The notes below the pieces were generated by a model. It was not told the origin of the DNA and made no database searches. It worked only from the letters and a program-made list of their open reading frames with translations. From assembly GCF_051857535.1 (NCBI RefSeq), contig NZ_JBPZGY010000004.1:62001-126000 (forward strand): a stretch of DNA of 64,000 nucleotides. The letters run 5' to 3'. The DNA is from Roseateles_B sp051857535 (GTDB taxonomy: Bacteria; Pseudomonadota; Gammaproteobacteria; Burkholderiales; Burkholderiaceae_C). A program made the translations under genes and the position numbers. Positions within the stretch are counted from its first letter, which is position 1. Every line of letters begins with the position of its first letter. Below, one piece after another: positions 14,219 to 23,402 of this stretch.

Positions 14219-16585
14219 ATGACCATGAACCAGAACTCCTTCGATTTCGACGATCCGCAATCGGCTCCCCAGCCCGCCCCGGCCGGCGGTGGCAGCGACG
14301 ACGGCACCAGCCTGACCCTGGCCCACTACGCCGAGCGCGCCTATCTTGAGTACGCGCTCTCCGTGGTCAAGGGCCGCGCGCTGCCGGACGTGTGCGACGG
14401 CCAGAAGCCGGTGCAGCGCCGCATCCTGTACTCGATGGAGCGCATGGGTCTGTCCTTCACGACGGCCAGCGGCCCCAAGGCCGTCAAGAGCGCCCGCGTG
14501 GTCGGTGACGTGCTGGGCCGCTTCCATCCGCACGGGGACCAGGCCGCCTACGACGCCCTCGTGCGCATGGCCCAGGACTTCAGCCAGCGCTACCCCCTGA
14601 TCGACGGCCAGGGCAACTTCGGCAGCCGCGACGGCGATGGCGCGGCCGCCATGCGCTACACGGAAGCCCGTCTGGCGCCCATCACCCGACTGCTGCTGGA
14701 CGAGATCGACGAAGGCACGGTGGACTTCGTGCCCAACTACGACGGTTCCACCCAGGAGCCCCGCCAGCTGCCCGCGCGCCTGCCCTTCGTGCTGCTCAAC
14801 GGTGCCTCCGGCATCGCCGTGGGCCTGGCCACCGAGGTGCCCAGCCACAATCTGCGCGAGGTGGCCGCGGCGGCCGTCGCGCTGCTGAAGAACGAGAAGC
14901 TCAGCGACGAAGAGCTGTTCAGCCATCTGCCCGGGCCCGACTACCCCGGTGGCGGCCAGCTGATCTCCTCGCCCGAGGACATCCAGGCTGCCTACCGCAG
15001 CGGCCGCGGCTCGCTGAAGCTGCGCGCGCGCTGGAAGATCGAGGACCTGGCCCGCGGCCAGTGGCAACTGGTGGTCACCGAGCTGCCGCATGGCACCTCC
15101 TCGCAGAAGGTGCTGGAGGAGATCGAGGAGCTGACCAACCCCAAGGTCAAGGCCGGCAAGAAGGCCCTCACCGCGGACCAGCAGCAGCTCAAGGCCTCCA
15201 TCCTGGCCGTGCTGGACGGCGTGCGCGATGAATCCAGCAAGGACGCCCCGGTGCGCCTCGTGTTCGAGCCCAAGAGCCGGACCGTGGAGCAGCAGGAGCT
15301 CATCACCCAGCTGCTGGCCCACACCAGCCTGGAGAGCAGCGCCTCGATCAACATGACCATGATCGGCGCCGACGGCCGGCCCACGCAGAAGAGCCTGCGC
15401 CAGATCCTGACCGAGTGGCTGGGCTACCGCATGGCCACGGTCCAGCGCCGCACCCAGCACCGCCTGGACAAGGTGCTGGACCGCATCCACGTGCTGGAAG
15501 GCCGCCAGCTGGTGCTGCTGAACATCGACGAGGTGATCCGCATCATCCGCAACAGCGACGAGCCCAAGGCCGCGCTGATCGAGCGTTTCAAGCTGTCCGA
15601 CCGCCAGGCCGAGGACATCCTGGAAATCCGCCTGCGCCAGCTGGCTCGCCTGGAAGCCATCAAGATCGAGCAGGAGCTCAAGGCCCTGCGCGAGGAGCAG
15701 AACAAGCTGCAGGACATCCTGGACAACCCCGGCGTGCTCAAGCGCACCGTGGTCAAGGAGATCGAGGGCGACGCCAAGACCTACGGCGACGAGCGCCGCA
15801 CCCTGATCCAGGAAGAGAAGAAGGCCGTGGCCGAGATCAAGGTGGTGGACGAGCCGGTGACGGTGGTCGTCTCCATGAAGGGCTGGGTGCGTGCGCTCAA
15901 GGGGCATGAGGTCGACCCGGCCGCGCTGTCCTTCAAGTCGGGCGACCAGCTCTACGGCACCTTCCCCTGCCGCAGCGTGGACCCGCTGATCGTCTTCGGC
16001 AGCAATGGCCGCGTGTACTCGGTGCCGGTCTCTGCCCTGCCGGGCGGGCGCGGCGACGGCCAGCCCATCACCACCCTGATCGAGCTGGAGAGCGGCACGC
16101 AGATCGTCCACTACTGGGCGGCCGCCGCCGCGCAGCGCCTGGTGCTGGCCAACACGGGCGGCTTCGGCCTCATCGCCCAGGTGGGCGATCTCATCAGCCG
16201 CCAGAAGGCCGGCAAGACCTTCCTGAGCCTCGAAGGCGAGGAAAAGCCCCTGCCGCCCAGCCCCGTGCCCGGTGGCGAGGTGCTGGGCATGCAAGTGGCC
16301 TGCCTGTCGCTGAATGGCCGCCTGCTCACCTATGCGCTCGACGAACTCAAGCACCAGCCCAAGGGCGGCCGCGGCCTGACCCTCATGGAGCTGGAGGGCA
16401 AGGACCTGCTGCTGAGCGTGGCCGCCTTCACCCAGACCCTGCAGGTGCTGGGCTCCGGCCGCGGCGGCAAGCCCAAGGAGGAGCTGCTCAAGGGCGCGGG
16501 CCTGGCCGCCTACGCCGGCAAGCGCGCCCGCAAGGGCAAGCCGGTCGAGGGCCTGCAGAAGGTGGCCCGCGTGCTGGCCGGATGA
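14219..16585 (+). CDS. parC: DNA topoisomerase IV subunit A
   Basis: 788 aa. The DNA-breaking subunit of topoisomerase IV. The N-terminal winged-helix domain holds the active-site tyrosine Y147 in AAMRYTEARL. The quinolone-region sequence GRFHPHGDQAAYDALVRMA is intact. A coiled coil (about residues 430-510) and a C-terminal beta-pinwheel (about 530-780) follow. In E. coli this C-terminal domain binds the MukB hinge. Here the next operon, starting 31 bp downstream, encodes a MukB-like complex. Confidence 0.96.
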   Translation: MTMNQNSFDFDDPQSAPQPAPAGGGSDDGTSLTLAHYAERAYLEYALSVVKGRALPDVCDGQKPVQRRILYSMERMGLSFTTASGPKAVKSARVVGDVLGRFHPHGDQAAYDALVRMAQDFSQRYPLIDGQGNFGSRDGDGAAAMRYTEARLAPITRLLLDEIDEGTVDFVPNYDGSTQEPRQLPARLPFVLLNGASGIAVGLATEVPSHNLREVAAAAVALLKNEKLSDEELFSHLPGPDYPGGGQLISSPEDIQAAYRSGRGSLKLRARWKIEDLARGQWQLVVTELPHGTSSQKVLEEIEELTNPKVKAGKKALTADQQQLKASILAVLDGVRDESSKDAPVRLVFEPKSRTVEQQELITQLLAHTSLESSASINMTMIGADGRPTQKSLRQILTEWLGYRMATVQRRTQHRLDKVLDRIHVLEGRQLVLLNIDEVIRIIRNSDEPKAALIERFKLSDRQAEDILEIRLRQLARLEAIKIEQELKALREEQNKLQDILDNPGVLKRTVVKEIEGDAKTYGDERRTLIQEEKKAVAEIKVVDEPVTVVVSMKGWVRALKGHEVDPAALSFKSGDQLYGTFPCRSVDPLIVFGSNGRVYSVPVSALPGGRGDGQPITTLIELESGTQIVHYWAAAAAQRLVLANTGGFGLIAQVGDLISRQKAGKTFLSLEGEEKPLPPSPVPGGEVLGMQVACLSLNGRLLTYALDELKHQPKGGRGLTLMELEGKDLLLSVAAFTQTLQVLGSGRGGKPKEELLKGAGLAAYAGKRARKGKPVEGLQKVARVLAG

Positions 16586-16603
16586 TCCCGCAGGCTGGAC
16601 AGG

Positions 16604-16609
16604 GATAAT
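16604..16609 (+). promoter_or_regulatory. Putative leaderless -10 box of the condensin-like operon
   Basis: GATAAT ends 7 nt before the ATG at 16617. It lies in the 31-bp gap after parC, so the operon may be transcribed both from here and by read-through. Confidence 0.4.
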
Positions 16610-16616
16610 CCGCGCG

Positions 16617-18041
16617 ATGACCGATTCCCAGACCCGCGCCGCGGCCCCGCCCGAGCCGGACGCCGCGGCCGAGCGCTTTGATGACGCCAGCGAAGCCCCG
16701 CGCTTCGAGGACTACTTCCGCGAAGGCGCCGTCCCCGGTGAGGCCCTGCTGTGGTGGCAGCTGGAGCGCAATGAAGCACTGATCCAGGCCATGCGGGCCC
16801 TGTTCCACGGGCCCGCGGCCCTGGTGCGCCTGCGCCTGTGGGTCTTCATGGAGCTGATGGCGCTGCCCGAGTCCCGCCTGCCCCGCGACACCCTCAACCG
16901 CCATTTCCACGCCCTGCGCGACGAAGCCCTGGAGCTGGTGCTCAAGCGTCTGCGCGAGGCCCAGCTGCTGGCCTGGGACGGTTCCAACCAGCAGTACACC
17001 ATCACGCCCCTGGCCCAGCAGCTGGTGGGCCTGCTCTCGCCGCTGACGGTGGCGGGCGAGCAGGACGCCGACCTCGCCGCGCTGCTGGCCAACGTGGCCG
17101 GCGCCCACCAGCTGGGCACGCTGGACCCGGCCCAGCTGCATCACCTGCAGGCCCAGCTGGCACGGCTGTACGACGAGTTCGCGGACGCCATCGCCAGCGG
17201 CTCCGAGTTCCACCTGCGCCGTGCGCGCCAGCGCTTCGAGCGGGCACTCGGCCTGGTGGAGCGGGCCAGCGAGGCGCTCTCGGCCATCATCGAGCAGGCC
17301 CAGGCCGACGACAACGCGCGCCTGGAACGCCTGGCCCGCGAGCTGGGCCTGGCCCAGGCCCGCTTGTTGGCCATGGCCAGCCAGTTCAACCGCGCCCTGC
17401 AGCAGGTGGACCGCCAGCGCGTGACCCTGGGCTCCACCGGCATCACCACGACCGATGTGCGGCGCTGGCTGCAGAACGTCCCCTTCCTCGAGAACCTCAG
17501 CCTGGGCGCGCTCTCGCGGCCCGTGCTGCCGGTGATGGTGGCCCAGCACGAGCTGCTGGACACCTGCGAGGCCGAGTTCGAGCGTGACCGTCCCAAGCCG
17601 CCCACGCCCGAGCCGCTGCCGGCCGGCCTTGTGGCCCCCGAAGGCCAGCTGGCGGTGATGAGCCTGCCGGAAGACCTGGCCGGCATGCAGACCCTGCTGG
17701 GGCTGTGGCAGGCCGAGGGCCGCGGCGCGCAAGACCTGACCCCCGCCGTGCTGGGCGGCAGCTACGCCCGCGCCGCCTACCGCGCCCAGCTCCTGCCGCT
17801 GCTGGGGGACCCGCAGGCCCAGCATCTGCAGGGCGCCACCGGCGACATGGCCCGCCAGCCCTGGCGCGTGCGCTGGTCCGCCGAGCAGGGCGAGGTCGAG
17901 GATGAATTCGTCAAGTGGATGAGCCGAGGCCATCTGCTGCCGGTGGACGAGGAGGGCCGGGTGGTCCTGCCTCCCGAGCTGCAGCCCGAGCCGCCGCCCA
18001 CCGAACCCCACGCCGCCCCCAGCCCCGCATCCGAATCATGA
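16617..18041 (+). CDS. Kleisin-like subunit of a MukBEF/MksBEF-type condensin
   Basis: 474 aa, first gene of a three-gene operon. By position, length (MukF 440 aa) and predicted fold it is the kleisin. It has an N-terminal winged-helix region (about 35-140), a long helical bundle (about 150-290, rich in Ala, Arg and Glu) that would touch the SMC neck, and a C-terminal winged-helix region (about 375-455). The last 25 residues are a Pro/Glu-rich tail. I see no decisive motif, so the assignment leans on the SMC neighbour. The stop overlaps the next start (ATGA). The Wadjet nuclease gene jetD is absent. Confidence 0.65.
   Translation: MTDSQTRAAAPPEPDAAAERFDDASEAPRFEDYFREGAVPGEALLWWQLERNEALIQAMRALFHGPAALVRLRLWVFMELMALPESRLPRDTLNRHFHALRDEALELVLKRLREAQLLAWDGSNQQYTITPLAQQLVGLLSPLTVAGEQDADLAALLANVAGAHQLGTLDPAQLHHLQAQLARLYDEFADAIASGSEFHLRRARQRFERALGLVERASEALSAIIEQAQADDNARLERLARELGLAQARLLAMASQFNRALQQVDRQRVTLGSTGITTTDVRRWLQNVPFLENLSLGALSRPVLPVMVAQHELLDTCEAEFERDRPKPPTPEPLPAGLVAPEGQLAVMSLPEDLAGMQTLLGLWQAEGRGAQDLTPAVLGGSYARAAYRAQLLPLLGDPQAQHLQGATGDMARQPWRVRWSAEQGEVEDEFVKWMSRGHLLPVDEEGRVVLPPELQPEPPPTEPHAAPSPASES
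17729..17742 (-). repeat. Dispersed 14-bp repeat, exact copy 2
   Basis: Minus strand GGGTCAGGTCTTGC, inside the kleisin-like gene, where the plus strand encodes AQDLT. Confidence 0.7.
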
Positions 18042-18817
18042 GCAATACCCTGGACGACGCGGCCCACCTGGCTGCGCAACTGATCGCCCGCCGCTGGCTG
18101 CCCCGCAGCCATCCGCTGGTGCGCCGCGCCCTGATCGACACCGAGCTGTGGGCCGCGCTGAACGACCGCCTCGCGGCCGTCGGCCTGAAGCTGGTTGAGA
18201 ACCTCTACGCCGACCACATCACCGTGGCCATGCTGCGCCCGGCCGAGGTGGCCGTCTTCGGTGAGACCGGCCTGGCCGCCAACAACAACCTGGACCTGCC
18301 GCGCGACGGCGTGGCCCTGCTGGTGGTGCTGTGGTCCCTGATCATCCTGCCCAAGCGCCAGCGCCAGATCGCCCGCACCGAGGCCCAGGCCGAAGGGCAG
18401 GGCGAGATGTTCGCCACGGACAAGCCGCTGCCGCTGGCGTCGAGCGTGTCGCCCACGTTGTCCTACCGCAGCCTTCTGGCCGATTTCGGCAACCAGCTGG
18501 GCAAGAAGATGCGCCTGGATGCCAACCTCAAGCTGCTGGAGCGCAACGGCTTCATCACCCGCCGCGGCGAGGACATCGCCGAGGGCCCGCTGCTGGACCT
18601 GCTGCTGGACTACGACGTGCTGGCCCCGCGCGTGCTGGACGGCTCTCTGGCCGATGTGCTGGCCCGCGCCAGCGACCCCCTGGCCGGCCCGGCGATCAAC
18701 GCCATCATCGCCAAGCGCAACGAGCCCGAGCCCGAGCCCGAGGTGGCCGCCGCGGCTGAACAAGACATGAACGACGCCGCCCCGACGCAATCGGGCGACG
18801 CGCCGGAGACGCACTGA
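18038..18817 (+). CDS. KITE (MukE/MksE-like) subunit of the condensin-like complex
   Basis: 259 aa, all-helical with winged-helix elements expected of MukE/MksE. SYRSLLADFGNQLGKKMRLDANLKLLERNGFITRR (about 140-175) looks like a winged helix with its wing, followed by PLLDLLLDYDVLAPRVL. The C-terminal about 35 residues are acidic and disordered (EPEPEPE). It overlaps the upstream gene by 4 bp, and its stop overlaps the SMC start (TGATG), so all three proteins should be made in fixed proportion. Confidence 0.65.
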   Translation: MSNTLDDAAHLAAQLIARRWLPRSHPLVRRALIDTELWAALNDRLAAVGLKLVENLYADHITVAMLRPAEVAVFGETGLAANNNLDLPRDGVALLVVLWSLIILPKRQRQIARTEAQAEGQGEMFATDKPLPLASSVSPTLSYRSLLADFGNQLGKKMRLDANLKLLERNGFITRRGEDIAEGPLLDLLLDYDVLAPRVLDGSLADVLARASDPLAGPAINAIIAKRNEPEPEPEVAAAAEQDMNDAAPTQSGDAPETH

Positions 18818-21648
18818 TGTTTCACCTGCAATCGCTGGAACTGCTGCACTGGGACTACTGCCGCCGCGTCTCCATGCCGCTGGACGGCAACATCATCACC
18901 ATCGCCGGCCCCAACGGCTCGGGCAAGACCACGCTGCTGGATGCCATGCGCACCCTGCTGGGCCTGGAATGCTCGGGCGGCCGCACCTACAAGACCTACG
19001 CCCGCCACGCCAATGCCGAAACCGCCTGGCTGCGCGCCCTGGTGGACAACCGCCCGCGCGGCCGCCAGAACAGCAGCCGGCCCTTCGCCAGCTCCCTGCT
19101 CTATGCCGACCAGGTGACGCTGGCCTGCCGCATCGAGCGCCATGGCGGGGACTGGCAGCGCCGCTACATCCTCGTCGACGGCGTCCATGAGATCGAGGCC
19201 CTGGCCGAGCGCGCTGAGAAGGACTGGCTGGGCATCGAGGCCTGGAAGAAGCGCCTGGAGGCTGCCGGCCTGACCCGCGCCATCGGCCGCGTGCTGGCCC
19301 TGGAGCAGGGGCAGACCGACCGCCTGTGCGAGCTGAGTCCCAAGGAGCTGCTGCGCCTCGTCTTCGAGGTCTTCGGCGACCAGGAGGTGCTGGACCGCTA
19401 CGACCAGGCCCGCAGCCACCAGCAGCAGCTGAGCAAGGAAGTGGAGCTGGCCGCGCACGAGCTCTCGCACACGCAGGCCCAGCTCTCGGACCTGGCCAAC
19501 CGCGTCAACAGCTACCAGCAGTACCAGCTGCGACTGAAGGAGCGCGAGCGCCTCGCGACTGAGGTGGTGCCCGTGCTGCAGTGGTCGGAAGGCCGCCTGC
19601 GCACGGCCCAGGCCCTGCGCGAGCTGCACCGCCAGCGCCTCTTCGCCTCCGGGGACCAGCGCAATATGGCCGCCAAGCGCGCCGAGCTGCATGCCCTTTT
19701 CGAGAAGCACGAGGCCGCCAAGCAGGAGCTGCTGGACCTGGAGCGCCAGCGCAAGGAGGCCCGCGCCGCCTTTGACGCCGCCCGCGAGGCCGAGCGCCCC
19801 GCCGAGCTGCTGGCCAAGCGCGAGGAGGAGCTCAAGGCCCTGTCCGCCGTGGAGGCCGATGCCAAGGAGCTGACGGCCCGCCTGGAGGAGCTGGGCAACC
19901 GCCAGCACGCGCTGCGCGAGAGCTACACCCGCACCAACGACCAGTCCCGCAAGGCCCAGGCCGCCATGGACGCGCTGCAGGGCCAGCGCCTGCCGCCGCC
20001 GCCACCCGAGGTCACGCGCTTTCGCAAGGCGCTGGACGAAGCCGGCATTGCTCACCACGTGCTGGCCGACTGCATCGACATCGCGGATGAGGCCTGGCGC
20101 GCCGCCGCCGAGGGCTTTCTGCGCCCCTCGCGCTGGGTGGTGGTGCTGGAGCGATCGGGCGACGAATCACGGGCTTTCGCCCTGGCCGCCCAGGAGCGCT
20201 ACCGTCATTACGTGGTCGGTGACAGCGAGTCCGTGCCCTCCGTGGTCCCCAGGGACAGCCTGCTGTCCGCGCTCAAGGTCAGCGCCAAGCTGCCGGGCTG
20301 GCTGATCCGCCAGCTGGGCGGCATCCGCTGCGTCAAGGACACCGAGGCCGGCCGCGATGCCGGCGGCGAATGGATCACCCCCGATGCCTACTACCGCGAC
20401 AGCCGCGGCGGCCGCAGCCTGTGGGTGGAGCCGCGCGAGTACCAGTTCGGCGTCTCCGCCCTGGATTCGCGCCGCCAGTCCCTGGAGCGCGAGCTGGCCC
20501 GCTACGACGGCGAGCTGACCCGCATCGCCAAGGAGCAGGCCGAGGTTGAGCGCCAGTTGAAGGATGCGCAGCGCGCGGCCCAGGGCCACAAGGCGGCGCT
20601 GGAGCTGTCCGAGCGCTCCGACGAGTTCGCCGAGTGCCGCGCCCGCATGCCGGCGCTGCGCCAGGCCCGCGTCGAGGCGGCCACGCGCATGGCCCAGCTG
20701 GACCAGGCGCACGACCGCGCCCTGGCCCAGGTCACGCGCAGCGAGCGCGACTACGAATCCGCCCAGGGCTCGCTCAAGGCCAGTGAGGAGAACGTGCTGC
20801 GCGTGCAGCGCGACCAGGAAGGCCGCCTGCGCGAGCTCAAGGCCGCGGCGAAGGCCTCGCGCGAGGCCCGTGCCAAGTTCCCGTCCAGCTGGACCCAGCC
20901 GGCCCGCGTGGCCGCGCTGCGCGACGAGTTCGAGAACGCCAAGCAGGCCGAGATCGCCATGCGCCATGTGCAGCAGGAGCTGGACACAGGCCTCAACGCC
21001 GGCACCTGGGAGACCGACCCCGCCGTGGCCGACCGCCACACCCGCATGCACCTCTCCGTGCTGGAGCAGACCACGCAGCTGGAGGACCGCCGCGCCAGCA
21101 ACGAGATGGCCCGCATCGCCGCCTTCAACGCCCGCGAGCGCTATATCGACGTGCTGCGTGCCACCGTGCGCCGCTACAAGAAGAATGTGCAGGAGCTGGG
21201 CGAGCTGGCCGGCGTCATCGCCCAGGCCGAGCTGCCGCACCTGGACAACGACGACCTCGTGCTGGCCCAGGCCGGCCTGCATGTGCGCTTCAACTTCGAC
21301 GGCAAGGGCGAGGTCGGCCTGAACGACGGTGAGGCCTCGGGCGGCCAGCAGGTGCTCAAGAGCCTGATCCTGCTGGTGGGCCTGATGAAGGACGACGACA
21401 GCCCCGGCGGCTTTGTCTTCATCGACGAGCCCTTTGCCCACCTGGACGTGCGCAACATCCAGCTGGTCGGCCACTTCCTGCGCTCCACGCGGGCCCAGTA
21501 CCTGCTGACCACGCCCATCACGCACAACGTGGAGGTCTTCGAGCCCTCGGAGATCACGCTGGTGACCAGCAAGAAGCCGCGCGGCGAGCGCTGGGCGCCG
21601 CCCATCGCGGTGCTGGCGCGGCGGCCGGAGAAGTCGATCTACGACTGA
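18817..21648 (+). CDS. SMC-like ATPase (MukB/MksB/JetC type)
   Basis: 943 aa. An ABC-type SMC protein. Walker A GPNGSGKTT is at residues 31-39. A long coiled coil (about 190-390, Glu/Arg/Lys/Leu rich) leads to a globular hinge (about 395-560, AAEGFLRPSRWVVVLE). A second coiled coil (about 565-790) follows. The head is completed by signature ASGGQQ (840-845), Walker B FVFIDEP (867-873), a D-loop FAHLD and an H-switch PITHN. The coiled coils are short compared with MukB (about 1480 aa), as in MksB and JetC. The complex would entrap or extrude DNA. No JetD-like TOPRIM nuclease gene follows: the next gene is convergent mgtC. Confidence 0.88.
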   Translation: MFHLQSLELLHWDYCRRVSMPLDGNIITIAGPNGSGKTTLLDAMRTLLGLECSGGRTYKTYARHANAETAWLRALVDNRPRGRQNSSRPFASSLLYADQVTLACRIERHGGDWQRRYILVDGVHEIEALAERAEKDWLGIEAWKKRLEAAGLTRAIGRVLALEQGQTDRLCELSPKELLRLVFEVFGDQEVLDRYDQARSHQQQLSKEVELAAHELSHTQAQLSDLANRVNSYQQYQLRLKERERLATEVVPVLQWSEGRLRTAQALRELHRQRLFASGDQRNMAAKRAELHALFEKHEAAKQELLDLERQRKEARAAFDAAREAERPAELLAKREEELKALSAVEADAKELTARLEELGNRQHALRESYTRTNDQSRKAQAAMDALQGQRLPPPPPEVTRFRKALDEAGIAHHVLADCIDIADEAWRAAAEGFLRPSRWVVVLERSGDESRAFALAAQERYRHYVVGDSESVPSVVPRDSLLSALKVSAKLPGWLIRQLGGIRCVKDTEAGRDAGGEWITPDAYYRDSRGGRSLWVEPREYQFGVSALDSRRQSLERELARYDGELTRIAKEQAEVERQLKDAQRAAQGHKAALELSERSDEFAECRARMPALRQARVEAATRMAQLDQAHDRALAQVTRSERDYESAQGSLKASEENVLRVQRDQEGRLRELKAAAKASREARAKFPSSWTQPARVAALRDEFENAKQAEIAMRHVQQELDTGLNAGTWETDPAVADRHTRMHLSVLEQTTQLEDRRASNEMARIAAFNARERYIDVLRATVRRYKKNVQELGELAGVIAQAELPHLDNDDLVLAQAGLHVRFNFDGKGEVGLNDGEASGGQQVLKSLILLVGLMKDDDSPGGFVFIDEPFAHLDVRNIQLVGHFLRSTRAQYLLTTPITHNVEVFEPSEITLVTSKKPRGERWAPPIAVLARRPEKSIYD

Positions 21649-21656
21649 GCATGAAG

Positions 21657-21678
21657 AAAGGGCGCCGCGGCGCCCTTT
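21657..21678. terminator. Bidirectional terminator between the SMC-like gene and mgtC
   Basis: A 22-bp perfect palindrome: AAAGGGCGCC, then GC, then GGCGCCCTTT. It lies 8 bp beyond the SMC stop and about 20 bp beyond the convergent mgtC stop. Confidence 0.75.
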
Positions 21679-21698
21679 GTCTTGGCAAGTTCGGCCGA

Positions 21699-22457
21699 TC
21701 AGTTGCGGGCGTGGGTCACGCGGTACTCCGCCACGCCCGGCAGCTCGGCCAGGCGGCTGGAGAAGCGGGTCAGCGTCTCGCCCCGGTAGTTGCGCTTGGC
21801 GGTGCACACGAAGCGCCATTCCTCATGCTTGCCCATGCGCTCGATGCTCAGCGAGCCCGGCGCGAAGCGGTAGCCCAACTGTTCGGTGAAGGCGGCCAAC
21901 TCGGCCTGGTTGAAGTGCCGTCCGTCCGCGCCGCGCATCATCACCGAGATGGCCGGGTGCGAGGGCAGGGCGGCCTCCAGCTTGGCACCCCACATCATCA
22001 GACTCGCACACAGCAGCGTGAGCGAGATGGCGGCGAAGTAGAAGCCCATGCCCAGCAGAATGCCGATGGCCGAGGCCGCCCACAGCGAGGCGGCGGTGGT
22101 GAGGCCCGAGATGTTCATGCCCTCGCGCATGATCACGCCGGCGCACAGGAAGCCGATGCCCGTGACCACACCCTGGATCACGCGGGTCGGGTCCGCGATC
22201 AGCGGCGCGGCGCCGCCCGCCACATGGCCGCCGAACCACTGCTGCGGATAGGCCAGCAGGATCACCACACCCGTCGAGGCCATGCACACCAGCGCGTAGG
22301 TCCGCATGCCCGCGGCCCGGCCGTGGAAGGCCCGCTCGTAGCCGAGGATCAGCCCCAGCAGCATGGCGCCCATCAGATGCAGCAGCATCAGCACATTGGC
22401 TTGCCATTGCTCGGCGGTCCAGTAGCGCATCAGTTGGTCCAGGTCCAGCAGGCTCAT
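21699..22457 (-). CDS. mgtC: MgtC/SapB family membrane protein
   Basis: 252 aa. Four to five hydrophobic helices in the first 150 residues contain the family hallmarks GAMLLGLILGYERAFHGRAAGMRTYALV and GVVTGIGFLCAGVIMREG, SGLTTAASLWAASAIG. A soluble ACT-like C-terminal domain (about 165-250) follows. MgtC proteins help growth in low magnesium and modulate the F-ATPase in some bacteria. The function here is inferred from the family. It converges on the SMC operon. Confidence 0.88.
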   Translation of the reverse strand: MSLLDLDQLMRYWTAEQWQANVLMLLHLMGAMLLGLILGYERAFHGRAAGMRTYALVCMASTGVVILLAYPQQWFGGHVAGGAAPLIADPTRVIQGVVTGIGFLCAGVIMREGMNISGLTTAASLWAASAIGILLGMGFYFAAISLTLLCASLMMWGAKLEAALPSHPAISVMMRGADGRHFNQAELAAFTEQLGYRFAPGSLSIERMGKHEEWRFVCTAKRNYRGETLTRFSSRLAELPGVAEYRVTHARN

Positions 22458-22561
22458 GAGGTGATCTTGTCAGCGTGCAGGGCGCACCATGGCCCCACCA
22501 TAGCCTTGCGCCGTGTGGCGAACAAGCCGAAGAGTGGCGAAATTGCCGCTTTGCTCACGCT

Positions 22562-23038
22562 TCAGAAGCTCCACTGCGGCTTGGCCACCATCAGCCAGAA
22601 GATCAGCGGCATGGCCGCGAAGGCCGGATAGCCCAGCGCCTCCCACCAGCGCGCGAAGCGCCAGTAGCGCTCGGGCAGTGGCTCGCCGTGGGCGAGGGCG
22701 GTCTCGGCCATGTCCCGCATGCGCAGCTGCAGCCAGACCACGGGCAGCCAGCAGCCGCCGGCCACCACGTACAGGATCAAGGCTGCCAGCAGCCAGGGCG
22801 TGTCCAGCGGCCAGCCTGCGAGGTGCGCCATCCAGAGTCCCGTGAGCGGCTGCAGGATCACCGTGGGCGTGGTGAACCAGGTGTCGGCCTTGACCACCAT
22901 GCGGCACACAGCGGCCTGCGTCTCCAGCGAGCCGCTGCGGTTGGCAAAGAAGAGGTAGAAGGCCGAGCCGAAGCCCGTGCCGGCCAGCAGCACGCTGGAG
23001 ATCACGTGCAGGGTCTTGAGGATCAGGTACTCATTCAT
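22562..23038 (-). CDS. DUF2269 family integral membrane protein
   Basis: 158 aa with four hydrophobic helices. The opening LKTLHVISSVLLAGTGFGSAFYLFFA and the central TWFTTPTVILQPLTGLWM are typical of DUF2269. Function unknown. It overlaps the end of the DoxX-like gene by 8 bp and is the last gene of the four-gene operon starting at 24786. Confidence 0.8.
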   Translation of the reverse strand: MNEYLILKTLHVISSVLLAGTGFGSAFYLFFANRSGSLETQAAVCRMVVKADTWFTTPTVILQPLTGLWMAHLAGWPLDTPWLLAALILYVVAGGCWLPVVWLQLRMRDMAETALAHGEPLPERYWRFARWWEALGYPAFAAMPLIFWLMVAKPQWSF

Positions 23039-23402
23039 GGCGCGGGGTCAGGTCTTGCAGGATCAGGAGCAGGGCGGCGACGGGCAGGTTCTTGCTCAGC
23101 GGGCCCAGGGGATGCAGCCACAGCGCGGGCTGCAGCACGGTGGCTACCAATGTCATCAGGCCGATCAGGGCCAGGCAGGCGCGGTAGACCCAGGGCCTGT
23201 CCCAACGCCACAGGGCCAGGCCCAGCAGGGCGTCTGCGGCGCTGCCGACGGCGATGGCCGCGCCATGCCAGGCCGGCGGCAGCAGCGTGCCGGTGAGCAA
23301 CTCGCGCGAGATGCCCTGCCAGCCCAGCAGGCTGACCACGGCCGTGCCCAGCCACAGGGCGATGAGGCTGGCGCGGGCCAGGCGGCGGTGGCGCGGAGTC
23401 AT
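23031..23402 (-). CDS. DoxX-like small membrane protein
   Basis: 123 aa, four predicted membrane helices (about 12-30, 45-63, 72-92, 100-117), with WLGTAVVSLLGWQGISRELL at the first helix. Size and topology fit the DoxX-like family. It overlaps the upstream NAD-binding gene by 4 bp and the downstream DUF2269 gene by 8 bp. Its C-terminal LQDLTPR is encoded by a copy of the dispersed 14-bp repeat. Confidence 0.65.
   Translation of the reverse strand: MTPRHRRLARASLIALWLGTAVVSLLGWQGISRELLTGTLLPPAWHGAAIAVGSAADALLGLALWRWDRPWVYRACLALIGLMTLVATVLQPALWLHPLGPLSKNLPVAALLLILQDLTPRHE
23045..23058 (+). repeat. Dispersed 14-bp repeat, exact copy 3
   Basis: GGGTCAGGTCTTGC, at the 3' end of the DoxX-like gene, 7 bp beyond the DUF2269 start codon. 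Confidence 0.7.

Noticed and set aside
16617..21648. A complete Wadjet plasmid-defence system
   Set aside because: Only three subunits are present. No TOPRIM nuclease (JetD) gene follows; the next gene is convergent mgtC. I keep the condensin-like reading instead.
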